NCBI RefSeq assembly: GCF_910591885.1
Contig: NC_063277.1
Span: 1,922,001-1,986,000 of the forward strand
Direction of reading: 5' to 3'
Source of the DNA: Bombus terrestris
Taxonomy: Eukaryota; Arthropoda; Insecta; Hymenoptera; Apidae
Length of the DNA: 64,000 bases
The position numbers were made by a program, and so were the translations under genes. The notes beneath the pieces are model-generated. The model saw only the letters and a program-made list of their open reading frames with translations, was not told the origin of the DNA and made no database searches. Below are positions 13,701-26,600 of this stretch, piece after piece; position 1 is the stretch's first letter; each line of letters opens with the position of its first letter.

Positions 13701-14000
13701 GTTGAAACCATTTCAAGGAAACTAGCGTTTCACCTGTGAAATCTTCTAAGATTCCTCGGAAACTATCAAGTGGAACCCTTCGTTAACCCTGCAGAGATCG
13801 CAATCTTACAAATTGCGTTCGACATTGTGCTGTGTCCGAGAGATCCATTAAATCGAAGATCTGCTGTGTCAATTTTCCAATACAAACGATACGAATACAC
13901 GAAAGATACAATTTCCTTAAAACTTTCCTTGAAAATATTTCCACGCAATTGCGTCGATTCTCTATCTGGTTTGGACCAGCCTTCTAATAACAATTATTCT
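10706..14000. other. intergenic between genes A and B
   Basis: Contains the presumed 3' UTR of A and otherwise no exon I can recognise. A purine-rich, CpG-rich stretch lies at about 11400-11900. A 179-codon open frame at 12098-12637 opens only at a TTG, with its first ATG near 12316, and resembles no known domain; I do not call it a gene. Confidence 0.5.
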
Positions 14001-14413
14001 TGTTGAAGTAACTATTTCAAGAAAAACTCTACATCTTTATTTATATAGATCCGTGACCTGGAGACTGCTATTACGCAGAAATATTCTAAATAAGGAAAGG
14101 TGCATATTATTGCATCCTTGAGTATGCATTATGTTTTGGGTTGCAAGGTCTAGGAACAGAGGAACTAAGAAACAGATTTCTACTCATGTAGCTTCTAGCC
14201 AAAGCTATAACCTTAACTTTCTTGGTAATGTCCTTTTGTTATAAATATATGAACGTGTTCCCTATCATTCCATTGTCTAGTAACACTAAGAGAGTAAGGA
14301 TCTGAATCAGCATATACTTATACATTATACTTATACCTTTAATTATTTCAATATACTATTTCTATTACAAATTCATCCACTGGTTCTTCAATCAGTCAAC
14401 CTCAACCTCAACA
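14001..14413 (+). mobile_element. copia-type solo LTR, copy 1
   Basis: Begins TGTTGAAGTAAC and ends CCTCAACA. It is flanked by a perfect 5-bp target duplication ATTCT (13996-14000 and 14414-14418). The TGTTGA...TCAACA ends and the 5-bp duplication are typical of Ty1/copia elements. Related copies are at 29065-29492 (same strand) and 52595-52982 (inverted). It lies about 0.5 kb upstream of the start codon of gene B, where it could supply promoter or terminator sequence. Confidence 0.88.
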
Positions 14414-14913
14414 ATTCTTATCGAAAATATTTATAAAACCACTTACACATATCTGTCGTATCAACCTCTTCGTTTCTAGAGGGAGAGTCTTAAATAAAAT
14501 CGAAAAAATCTGCAGAAGCGTAGTTACGGATGAATAAAGTTGCAAGATGAAACAAAGATCTACGGAAAACCAACGAGCATTACTCGACATCTTGTTAACG
14601 AAGCATCCCGTTACCAAAGTTTTCTCGTTGGATTAACGTCTGATACGTGCGAATCGGCAAATCGGGTGAACGAACGAACCAGCTGCCAGAGCAAGGCAAG
14701 AGCTCCACCGTATCAATATTTGCGCTTGCTATTCGCCGAGATACAACGGGACCAGCCGCTACGGCTGGCTTTTGGTTTGTCGAGGTGGTAGCACGTGGCG
14801 AACGCTCATTCTGAGCGGTTTTGCGCTCTTCAACGGACAGCGATCGCATTTCGCCTCTTTACGGTCTGTTCGTCGACGTTGAACGATCGCTTCAGGCCTG
14901 AAAAGTCGCATCG

Positions 14914-17900
14914 ATGACTGGCGCTGTCTTGCTGGTGCTCGCTGTCGCTTTCCTGTCGCCATGTCTGGTGCAGAGTCTCGACGACAAGGACGATTTCACG
15001 GGCAGGAACGGGACCAAGCTGTTCGCAAGTTGCTCGCGGCGACCGAGGAGTCTTATTTTTCCTCGTGTCTCTCAGCTCCTGGTACGTAGAGAATACCGCA
15101 GATTCCGCACGACGAGGCTAATGAGTCGTCTCCGCGGCCAATCGGGCATTCACTCGCGCGTCACTCAAGTGTTCGCGATCGGTTTCCGCTTTTTCTTCCG
15201 GCGATCCAGGGGAATTCGAGCGATTCCAATGAACCCTCTGCTTTCCCTCGTTATACGCGTGCTTCGCTTCCGATCGGGTGTAATCGTGGGGAAAAATCGC
15301 GCAGGAACATCGTAATAATGTGGAAGCACGAGCGACTTCCACTTGTCAAGGGTTAACGTTTAAAATTTGATAAAATCGAATCTGTTAGAGATGGCTGTTA
15401 GACAGAATTTATGGTAGGGATGACGGTCGAAATATCATTGTGATTCCGAGTACGTACGAATATAAAGAAATTAGTATGAAGATTACAGGTGAAGGACACG
15501 ATAAATCACGTTTCCCACTTTTTACGTACGTGATAATCCTTTGTTACTAAAATTGATTCTTAGTTGGTTTTACAGGTGAACATGTATTTTCTCGGTACGA
15601 TTTCATTTGTAAAAAAACTGCACGTCAAGATGTCATGAGAAAATATCAAAGATATTGGAATATTTCTTGGTTTTCTCGATAATTGTACCGTTGGTTTCTA
15701 CCTTTGCCGACTCGTCAATTATTTTTAAAAGATCTTTGCACATAGCAGATTGTTTCATTTTCGATTGTGACGTATTCAAGTTCCTTTGTTTAATCAGAAG
15801 GTGACGTTAAAATGAAAAAAATTAATAAAAATGTATTTAACATATTTCCCTCCCGTGCGGGTATTTCCCATACAGTTCACTGGAAAAGACTTCCCTCGAG
15901 ACAGCAGAGTTTTATAAAAATATTCGTTTTTTAAGACAAGAACGTTGACGCATATAGACGAAGTTTGCTTACGAGTAGATCGCGGATATTTATTCAAATT
16001 CATATTTTTATGAAGACAAAATAAAAAATGATATTTCACATTTCATGTTTCTGTCAAGAACGTCCTATCTCTCTGTACATCTTTTCAAGTTTCAGTTTTT
16101 GAAATCATCATAATTAGATTTTCACTTTAATACGCTTCAATGGCAAATTACTTTGTTACACGACTTTAAAAGGTCGCGGGACGGTCGGAGTTGTTCATTT
16201 TAAACCGACCAAACCAGTATCCGTTACTGTCCAACCCAACAGCGAAATGTCTCTGTTCCCACATGTTCCTTCCCATATAGATTAATTTGGTAGATGTTGT
16301 CACAAGGCCGTGCATTAGGCAAATAACCCGCCCCGTATCAAATGGGAGACGGGATCCAGTTGTCACAATAGAGCACCGGGCAAAGGTTCCAGCAGGTGGA
16401 AAGCTTGAAAACGACCAGTCATTAATAGAGTTCAGTTGAAAAGCTTGGTACACGAACGAAGAAGCTCTGTCGACACCTACTGTCCGCGGATGCGCTTTGA
16501 TTATCATCCGTACGCTCAATTATTCCAAAAGAGAAACGCGAGTACGGGCATGGCTCTCATGTGAAACCGCTCGCCGTTTACGCCGCTTCTTGAATAATTC
16601 CTGGGCCACGCCACATGTCCGAGGCTCATCCAATTTTCCATCCAGCGTGTTTGGAAACGGTCGTCCTTCGGATTACAACCGCGCGGCTTGATAGGATGAA
16701 CAGGATCGTGGCTGGGCATTGCACGGGGCCACAGTTGCTACGCTATGACCGCTGGATTTCCAACGAACAGGCTCTGGTCACTTCTGCGGTGCTTCGAATT
16801 AAACCAACTTCAACTGAGTTTTCTCGAAAGTTTTCGAAACTGAAATTTGCTTGTCTAGGGAAGAGTTATAAGGAATCGTGGGAATACTGAAAAAGTAGGG
16901 AATCCAGAAACATAGGGGTTATACGATCGATAAGAATAGGAGACGAGAAATAGGAAACGGCGAGGAATTGGGTATAGGAAGCAGAGAATAGAAAACGTTT
17001 GAAAATAGAGGGTGGAATATATTCATCTACCTTATTAGATAGAGGGAATAGAAAGTCGAAAAGAGTAGCGAATAAAGAATAGAGAAAATAGAAAACAGGA
17101 AATAGAGAATAGCAAGGAATACAAAAGAGAAACTCGAGCATAAGGGACAGAGAATAGAAGATTGAGAGGAATAAGGAGTAAGGAACAGTCTGTTTCCCAA
17201 TATCGCTTATTAATCTGTTAACAGGGTAAGTTGACGTAACACGTTACTAGGATAATAATTTTTACGTACGGTTTCATCGGTTTCATGGCATCATACGGTT
17301 TATTAGGGACAAATTATATCATATTTATATTTGCAAGGAATAAAATTGACCTAAATGAAATTTATTTGCTTTTCCTATTAATTTTCAATTTCGTAATTAT
17401 GGAAAGTTTTGACGAGACCCAGTTAATGGGATAATGTAGGAAATTAGAAAGAGTCGGAAAATGAGGAATAAGGAATGGAAAAGAAGAGCGAATAAAGAAT
17501 AAACAATTGAAAGGAATAAATAAAAGATCATGAATTTTCAAGCACCTGTTGTATGTGAAAATAATTTTTCCATTAATATCAATATATGTCTTATCGTGGA
17601 AGTGGTCTCAAAACGGGTTGGCGTTGAAACAGTGGTCGAACGAGATTCAAAAATCCATTCTCTCTATTAAAATAACAAATTATTAGGGTGGTCGGTAAGT
17701 AATAATCGGTTGCAGAAGAGCGTCCGGTAAAGTGTATAACGTATTTCGATTCTCATCTTCCCATCCGATATCACGGTACACATTCCACCTGACCTTTCAG
17801 GGCTCATCCAATTTCTGCGCCAGGTGGATACCTCTATCCCATATCGGGCACACACGTCTGCTATCATGGTTGCGTGGCACAGCCATCTCGTACATGTGCA

Positions 17901-20670
17901 TACATATTCATGCGGAGGCGGATAAAGGGAGGGCGGCATCATGGGCCGCGGCCGGTGTATGAATTTTCGATAAAACCGCGAATTTCCACGGAGAATCGTT
18001 TCGGGCCGCGCGTCTGGGGAAGACAGTTTAACGAGATTCGCAGGGGTTCGCGCGGGGAAGGGCTAGCGGCGTTTTTGCATCGAACCGGCCGGCCCGCTGC
18101 CAATCGAGATCGATACACTTCAAAGACCACCGATACGCCCCGCTTTGCTTCTGGCTACTCGTATTAATTGCGTTACATCCGCGAAGAAACCGGAGTTGTT
18201 TCGTTCATCCAAGAGTTTAGTACTCTTTGTTATACTCCACCTTCAGCTTCGCAAGCCGTCAAAATTCCACAATGAAGTATATATATAAACACTCTGCTAC
18301 TGTGTACTGTATATATATATATGTAACGTTTATTGTCCAAGAAAATATATATTACATATGTTCTCGATAAACAAGTAATGTCTATTGGAAAGTGGTTTTG
18401 GCAAAAGTACCGTTACGCAACGGTACGACGTACCGTTTTTTTCTTCTTCTGTCCTGAAAACTTGGTCATAATACAGGACAGATCGGTAAAAAAGAAAGGT
18501 ACACAGTAGCAGAGTCAATCAATATCTAATGGCCAGCAAATTGGAAGTTCTAGGAGTTGCCAAGTGTAGAGATTATTCGCTATCGTGAACTTTTACCGTT
18601 ACTTTCTACCTTCCCAAAAATAAATATACAATTATGCTAAGCAAACCAAACATACCTGCAACTGTACCTCCTCAACGCGAAGTATAAACAGCGAAACACT
18701 AGTCGCCATCGTCAGATAGAGTCAGACGATATATCGCAAATAGATCATATGGCATTTACGTTATTTGTCAAAGTAATATATATGTATATATAGATTATCA
18801 AATTCACCTCGTCGTTTTGTGACATCCACAGGATATACAAAGCTTCGCTCATCTAATTGACAGAAATGGTTGTTTGCAAACTGTGCTACACGCGTGTATG
18901 CGAGGGGCGCGAGTCGCTAAATTCGAGAAGTCGGAATTGCTATTAGCGAACGGTACGTTTATAGCTATTTCTACGGAAGCAGACGAGAGATACGTGGAAG
19001 AACAGTTGGATGTCCCGTTTCTAGCGCCGGACACTGCTGGGTTTTAACTCGATCTCATTTGAGTTCATCCAATTTCCTCTTCAGGCTGCCTGCCTCATGA
19101 ATAACCGCTATAAGGACGGGTTTTCTGATCAGATTGTCGGCATCTACGTGGTCACCTCGTATCGATAGGTTTCATGGGAACGTTCTCGAAAAAAGCTTCA
19201 GAGAATCTCACGAAACGCGCATCTCGTGACGCGAAAATACGGTCAAAGAACTTTACTCTTCGTTCGTTCGCATCGTTTAACTCGTCGAGAAATGTTGTGC
19301 CACTTATTTTAAAGTCTCTTTTAAAATTCTCGGACGACAGCTGATCTTTGGTCTGGGCTCACCCCTGCAACTGGACCGCGAGAGCGTGATCGTCGGTCTC
19401 TTTTCGAAGATTGTGTACGAGATGCCTTCCAACGCGTCAGACTTCACTATTCCAGGAGTCTATTACTCTCGAACGCAGAAGAGCAGGTGGAGTATTTACA
19501 AGGTGCTGGAAAAGGTGGCTGATCTATACGGATTCGGCGGCAAAGCGTGTCTATTGAAGGCCATTTGTGAAGCTGCGTCTGCTCCTTTCGACGGGACTCA
19601 TGGTTTACTGGGACAGCTGTTGCACGTGTTCTTCAAGTGAGTAATCTTCAGTCTCTTTTTTTATGCTATCGGGTTACGACGAAGTGTCAAAATACGACAA
19701 TCAGAGTCCAATTCTGACTTCAGCTTTGATATATTACTATCCGAAGAACTCGCACTCTTCGTCTCTCCTATTCTAACCCACATCCGCGTCTACGAATCCA
19801 TCGCATTTAAACGAAACATTTGAACAACAAAACGATACAGATAGCCACCAAAGGAATATTCTATCGGAAGATTACAAATAAAACTTTACCTCAATCAAAG
19901 TGTCTCACGTTCTAAGCCACTCGAATGCAGTGACATACCATCGTTCTTTGTTAGATATGATATTGGAAACACAACTAAACGAAGAGAATGATAAGCTAGA
20001 GGATCACAGGTAAAATCCAATTGCCTAAGTCACATCGAAGCTTACGAGACCAATCCAGGTCTCTTAACGGAACACAATACGACAGACTAAAAGTCTCGAT
20101 CGCGTCGTAAAGCAACAAACGTTGGGGCAACGCGATAAAATCCCCGACCCGGTGGCAATAAAATCGAAGTTACGATGACGTAGTAGTTAACCGGTGAATT
20201 AGCACAGTAGCGTGGCGCGAGTAGCGAGGGATTAAGCGGTCGGTCCACATAACGTGGCGCCAATTAACGCGAGGGAAGCTGCGAAATAACTTCGGGGCTT
20301 CTCCTGCGTATCCGGTCGCGTTATCGATCCCGGGTACCACCCTCTGCTACTCACCCTCTTTCTCTTTCCTCCCTCTTTCTCTCACTTTTTTTTTTCTTCT
20401 CTTTCTGGCCCCCCGAATTCTTTTCCAGGCCGTTTCTCCCGGGCCTGGATCTCTCGCGGCGACGATTGTAATTTTTCACGGGGAACTCGAACGCGAACAC
20501 GTTGGAATTCCAGGCCTTCTAGCACCGACGAGCGGTACGACGAGTACGGGGATCGGGAGTACCGAGCGGCCGAACGTTTGGGTGAGCAGATGTCGACGGA
20601 AAACTGCCACGCCCTTTATCCCGAATGCCGCAGAAGTGTGCTCGACGTATTTTCCACGGTGATCACGTGA
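14914..20670 (+). CDS. gene B: secreted DM4/DM12-family protein, 206 aa, 3 exons
   Basis: Exons 14914-15081, 19341-19636 and 20514-20670; the introns are phase 0 (4259 bp) and phase 2 (877 bp). Signal peptide in residues 1-21, then an acidic stretch with a potential N-glycosylation site (NGT), a basic RRPR site (42-45) and the SLIFPRVSQ version of the family segment. Exon 2 is long: it runs from LIFGLGSPLQ through YEMPSNAS, the SRWSIYKVLEKV stretch and KACLLKAICEAAS (C126, C132) to HVFF without a break, so the intron found before this motif in C-F is absent. Exon 3 gives C186 and C193 and ends at TGA. AATAAA follows at 20932-20937. Intron 1 is unusually long and contains a second family-like exon (18832-19047), so exon 1 could instead belong to that locus; the phase-0 join used here keeps frame and family order. 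Confidence 0.85.
16864..17188 (+). repeat. degenerate purine-rich GAATAG-type repeat
   Basis: The + strand is almost entirely purine plus T over about 320 bp. Variants of GAATAG, GGAATA and GAAAATAGA recur at irregular spacing. A smaller patch of the same character lies at about 17440-17530. It sits in intron 1 of gene B. It reads as an old, decayed simple-sequence array; the long minus-strand open frame across it (Phe/Leu/Tyr-rich) is an artefact. Confidence 0.6.
18832..19047 (+). pseudogene. divergent DM4/DM12-like exon or remnant inside intron 1 of gene B
   Basis: After a usable acceptor (CCACAG) the frame is open for 71 codons. It reads SFAHLIDRNGCLQTVLHAC and then EKSELLLAN, which follows the order of the family segment LE-x-x-x-x-G-KACLLKAICEA...GELLHLLLT, and then a DERY as in exon 3 of B. 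The first cysteine pair is C-X7-C rather than C-X5-C. Downstream, 19085-19168 follows a good acceptor and stays open in phase 0 (starting AACLMNNRY), so it may be the last exon, joined from a weak donor at 18994. I found no matching first exons. It could be a remnant of a duplicated gene, a divergent live gene, or chance. Confidence 0.35.
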
Positions 20671-23600
20671 ACTCTCTACACCGCTGGATCCCTGTGAAGA
20701 AGCCGCACGTGGACAGGGATGCGATGGAAATTGCGCTCGTTAACCGAGTTCCAATGAATCCTCGTTCGTACGATTTTCTTTCCTTTCTCGAGATCAGTTC
20801 CGAGGAAATTTGTAACCCTCCGCGGAAGGAATTAATGGCTGTTTATTATAGTAAATTGGAATTGTGAACTCCACTTAAGCTGTTGCATTTTCTTTTCAGC
20901 AGAAAGGGTTAATTCACTACGAAACGAGGCTAATAAAATATTTACTCTTGTACATAGTTTTTATCAGAGTATTGCAAATTACCCTCTCAGAAGCCGCATT
21001 AATCAGCTGTATTTTATGAAACTTTCAGTCATTTTGTGCAAGAATGTGCCAGCTAATAATGTCAAGTAAGTCGACAAACTAAAAAATGTAAATTATAGAC
21101 GTTGATTTTATAATTTTTAGGTTACACGATATAATCAAATTCAAATATACGTAACTTGTAAAATTCCACTGAAATAATATCAATCCACTTGTGCAGGAGA
21201 ATACGCATGATTACTATTAATTTTTCAGAAATCTGCCACAGAATGGATAAGTCGACGATTGTGTGGCTCTAAATGTGTGAGAAAAAAGAACCGTACACCG
21301 ACGCTTGTAATTTATCAAGAAAATGTATTCTAGACAACTCAGGAGGAGCGAGTACATCGAAGAGAAGCAATTCATCGAGGCGAGTTGGATGCCTCGTGGG
21401 CCAGTTCAACGCTCGATTATCCCCAAACGATGCCTAAAACTCATCTCTTCGAGGCGAGCGCCGTTTCTCAAGGTGTCGAGGCCACCGTGAAAGCATTTCT
21501 TAACTGTGTGTCGGCTGTTCCGCGAGCATTCCAGCGCGCGGGCCGCTTCTCAGCCGCCCCCGAGTTTCATTTCCCTAAAAGTACCCGCAGCAATCGTCGA
21601 GTTTCGCCTTGGCATGGCAGTTGGTCGGAATTCGAAATTAAAGAATCTTCGTCGTTCCCGGCATCGCGCTCCGCTTCAAATAAATCGGCCACCTCTGACT
21701 TCCGATTAGAATTCCTGGATAACATCGAAAGTTCGAATCCCCGTCCCCGGAAAAATAAAAAACGAACCTCGTTTTGTCGATACTCTTTCAACGCGTGCAC
21801 TGGATCGACTCGTTATAAATGTCGCAATAATTTTAACCCGGAAAAAGCTAAAAAGGAACATCTTTCATTCCACCAATTAGAAAGTATAGAAAATCTACGA
21901 AGAATAGATGGGAAAGACACGATAAATCGTATCTTCTATTTTTCTTATCTTACAAAACTCAGTTCTAAGATGTTTCTATTTGCCTTTGAGGCTAAATACG
22001 TGTTTCCCGCTATTTTTGTAATTTTTCAAATCTCTCGAAACTTTCTCAACGTATGTAACCCTGTTGGAGAAGGAACGTAGCTAGGTAGCAAGAGCGCGCT
22101 GTTTTCGAAATATTTAAAGATGGACTACTTCGTTTCGATATTTCCATCGCATGATATGGGATGGAAATATTCCCTTAAAATTCAAAGGGTATTTTCCGAA
22201 AGTATAACAAAATTAAGCGTGTTCCGCGAGCCCTTCCCTTAGTCATTCACGTAACACCACTGCATCTTCCTACAGTTCATACTTAAAATTTCACGCTTTG
22301 AAAATGGATCTCCCCGGATGACTTTTTTGCCAATCCCATTAGACCTCTTTGTAATGTAAAAAGTTGGATTACTTTCGGCTTTCGAAAGGATATGTCGTGT
22401 CCGAGTTGGAATTGAAAATTCCGAGCGATTTATGCGGTCGTTTACGGCCGTGAATTAAGGGGCAAATGGACAATCTAGGCGTGCGTGATGTTCCGCCTCA
22501 AGAGATCCTTATCGGCTCCTATCGACTCGTTGGTGGATGGAAAAGTCGATGGAAAGAAGAGAAGAATTCTGTCGGCAGTGGACGTCGGTGAACCGGTTGC
22601 AAAACGATAATAGACGGTGTTAAAGTACTTTAAAAAGCATAGTCCATTATCGTGCAGGTTCGAGCCAAGTACGCGTAACGCTTAAAAGCTGGAAGAAAAG
22701 TGTGTCGGAGAGAGACGAAGAGCGTAGGTCGAACAGAGTTGGTCGTCTACGTAGTATATATGTATGTATGTATGTATAATATGGCAGGGAAGAAATAAAA
22801 ACAGGAAGAAGACTGTATCCTTGGAAGGGAGGAGCGTTTGCCCTCGGGATACCAGAGTCGAACGCCTTCAACATTTTCCCGTGGATTTATTTTATCGATC
22901 CCTTTTCGTCGAATGGGTGTTGCTTCGGTATTAATTCGTTGATATTTATTTCGGAGGCCTGAGGATTTCACAGAGAAAGAAGAAAGAAATTGGTCGAGAA
23001 GGCTTCTAGACTTGCACGTAACTTTAGTAGAATTCCAAGCAATGTTTCTGCATTGGAATTCGCGTGTTCAAACGCTTGGATAACTGATGGCCACGTCGGC
23101 GATGAAATATATTGCGAAAAATAGAACAAGGGTGATCTTGTAATCTAACGCTTGATATCGCTTCCTGTAAAGGCACAGAATGCTTTTTCCATGATACTTT
23201 TTGCTCTTCTTCGTTCGAAACTCGAAAACTTTCGATTAGCTCGCGCTCGAATCGCCCTTGAAACCACCATCTTTGCCCTGCTTTGCGCGAACAAGTTCCC
23301 ACTCGATACCAAGTTACAACAACAGAAGAACCATTCAATATTTATTCACTTCCAGTAGGTGTGAAGTTCAGGTCCTGCGTCTTTGTTACGGTCCCATGAC
23401 ACCGAGTCAATCAATTTGCTTTCTCGTTAATAGATAAATCCAATTGCGGTGGAGCAACCTGTTATTCAAAGGAAGTCACCTATTCATCGTTTGCAGCGCC
23501 ATTTTATCACACGTTTGTAAGGATCCAGCGCATGATTAATCGAGGGGCTAATAACAAGAACAATCCTGGTCAATTTTTCATTTCTAGACAACAACGTATT

Positions 23601-26600
23601 TTAGTAATCGGAACGGACATCTAGAACACACGATGGAATTAGTATTATGAAAATTGATCCGTGTTCTAATTTATCGTCGAACGGTCTAGAAACATAACCT
23701 TATTCTGATTTCATAACTTGATAATTTAATTAACTAGAGTTCCTCCACCAGTTCTCCCAATATATGTAGCTATAGCTTACGATAAATGTGTAATTGTATA
23801 AATATTTTGTTAAAAAGATCGAGATATATCGAATAGAAATTAAAAATGCTATATTGTTCCTCTGTATTTCACGTGGCTGGAAAACGACAAATGTGAACAC
23901 GGTTGATGTTTGTTACGGATCCTACAATTCTTTCCACGAGTTAGGTCGTTGAATTGATAGACGATGAGAAACAATTGAAAATCAGTCGAAATTTCGACAG
24001 GCGACTTTCTCCATTACTATTCCGATCTGGTTCGAAGCCACGATAGTGCGAACGATTTCGCGAAACGTGCCTCTTCTGTAGTATTTTCATTCCAGCTCTT
24101 CGGTACAACGGTGGAATGTAACGACGGAAGAGCGAAAGGGCAAAGAAGGAAAAAACGGTTAAGCCTTCGCGGAGGACGTTCCCGATTCTCCGTCAGGCAG
24201 CGAGATATCTCTCTGCTTCGTGCAAAGATACGCTCCCCTTCTTCTTTTCTCGATTCCTTTTATTATTCCAGTCAAATCTAATTCGTAGATCACGCGGAAT
24301 GAGAAGGAACGTGTTTCTCGGTAGGTGATGGCACCTTTGCCCGGATAACCCGCGCTATTTTATCGGTCCAGCCATTATAAATTTTCGTCCCGGTGAAATC
24401 TGTTTTGCCAGACGTTCGTTCCTGCCTTTCGTAGGCTGAATTTTATGTCTGGGGCCGTAGTAATTTATCTTGCGAACTTTCAGACTGTCTCGAGACATCG
24501 TTATTTAGGATCAAGGGAATATGCTATAGATCCTCACTTTCTTTTCCACTATGCTTATTTCTTCGTGATAAAGAATGTTTAACAAACACCACGCTATAGG
24601 TATTTTTCGATTGAACGAAATGGACTTTCAGGTAGCAAGCTATCGTAATTTGCAGGACCGCGAACGAATCTCGTCCGTAAAGCACAGCATAATCGGATCA
24701 TGTCGCAATGCGTTCTAGAATCCAAGAACCTTCGAAAATGTCTGCTCGCTTGCCTCAAATTACCGTCCTGGGAGAATTCCGGTTTTCCATGCCGGTATTT
24801 GCATTTTTTGCAAGCAGAGAAAACCGCGGAACGAACGTCTCTTCTCTTATCTCTTTTTCTAGATCTTGTCCTTTATTTTCCTTCACAAAATTAAAATTAA
24901 CAAAGAACGATCGCGGTGTGTAGTACATAGCTAGGAAACCAGCAATTCCTTCGCATCCCTGTGGAACAGATGTAATTGAAAGGGACGAGCAAACAAGCAC
25001 GCCACCATGAAATGAAGACAAATGCCGTCGTTTTTACCATTTTCCCTGACATCGACGTATTATTTCCGTCATAAGCTATCGCTTTTATTGCCCCCGGTCG
25101 TTACGGTTCTTTACGAGCCACGTGACCGTAAAATAAGGCGTCGAAGCCAGAACGAATTTACAGTGCTGGGAAAAGAGGCCCGCAAGATGCGTGCTTTTAA
25201 AAAAAAACGCGACGATTGCCAAAGGTTTTACGCTATCGATTTTGCTGGAAATGAACCTTCCCTAAAAAAATCCTGGTCCGTCTCTTTCTTTTCCTTTGCT
25301 TTTCCATCTCTGTCTCTCGTCGCGCCTCCCGTCATTGTTTATTTCCGTCTCTGTGCCTTTCTTTTTTCCCTCTTCATTTTTGTTCCCACTCGCGGCCTGA
25401 CACCAATTGCACGCGTCGTTTGAAACGGTCACGCTCGATTCCACGGAAATACGAAAGGCAAATTGAAATTTGCCCAGCAACCCTGCCGCGTTTAATTTCA
25501 TCGGGGCTGCTCCTAGTTGATCGAAATATCGTTATTCTCTGTTAAACAAACGATGAAAGCGATTCGTTTCACCCTTTCTCCGACGTTACATCGCGTTCCT
25601 TGCACTTCCTCTCGCTGTTTTGCCTGCGAGGAAATTTTCTATCTGCGATAATAATGAAGAACTCGAGGTGGTAAATAAAGTGCACTATTATCTACAAGTA
25701 TTTGAACACCTGGAACGTCTTGCACAATGGAACTGATATTATTAGTTTTTAAATATTTGTTATTATTAGTATAATTAGCCAAATTTTAAAAGTTACAGCT
25801 TACGAATTGCTAGTTGTAAATATCGTTGACAGTAACGAGTTTGGTAAGAGAAAAATAAGTTTTACAGGTAAATTTGACAAATTGCAAGCTATTTGATTAG
25901 TTCACTTGTTAAGAAACGTCACGATAGAGAAATAAAAAAACAGAATGTAGTCATTATTTATTTATTTAATTTTTAATCGCGAATTGCATTTAGAAGGATA
26001 TCCCTACTAAAGTAGATTCCTAAAGAAAATAATTCCTTAATCGTTAACACGGAATTCGCTTAGAAGGTAAATGAACAAACATTGCGTGGCGATAGTCGAA
26101 TAGGAAATCGAAGGAGCGAGGATAAAATAGAATACGAGCTTCAGGAACGAACATTGGACTCTTGTCGTTTCTCTTGCGCCAGGAACGTGTGTTATGTTAT
26201 ATTTTTGACTTGCTTCCACGAAACACATTTTGTACAAAAGACTGGCTGTGAATGTCCAAGGAACGGGAGCTTGCGTTTCTCCTCGTATTTCCCGTTTTTC
26301 CATAGTGCTGGAAAACAAGCAATAAAAGAGTGGAAAGGGGAAAGATAACGGTAAACACTGAACTACCGGCAACAATTTTATTCATTTTTACACTCGTAGA
26401 GGAGCAACCAGAATTATAACGTTATAATATTAAAAACAGATGTAAATATTCAAATTTGATATGATATGCGGCAAAAGTGTTACGAAAGCCTGTCGATATT
26501 CCCACGGTTTACGATATTTCGCGTCTTTTAAATGTTATATTTTTAGGACAAGCGTGGAAATAGCAAACGATGAAAAAGATTGGATGCATAATTTGACAGG

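Noticed and set aside
16166..16519. Minus-strand 117-codon frame with protein-like composition
   Set aside because: No family I recognise, no clear start context, sits in intron 1 of gene B. Cross-species conservation would be needed.
21731..21750. GTTCGAATCCCCG, resembling a tRNA T-arm
   Set aside because: No matching D-arm, anticodon arm or acceptor stem around it, and the T-stem does not pair properly.
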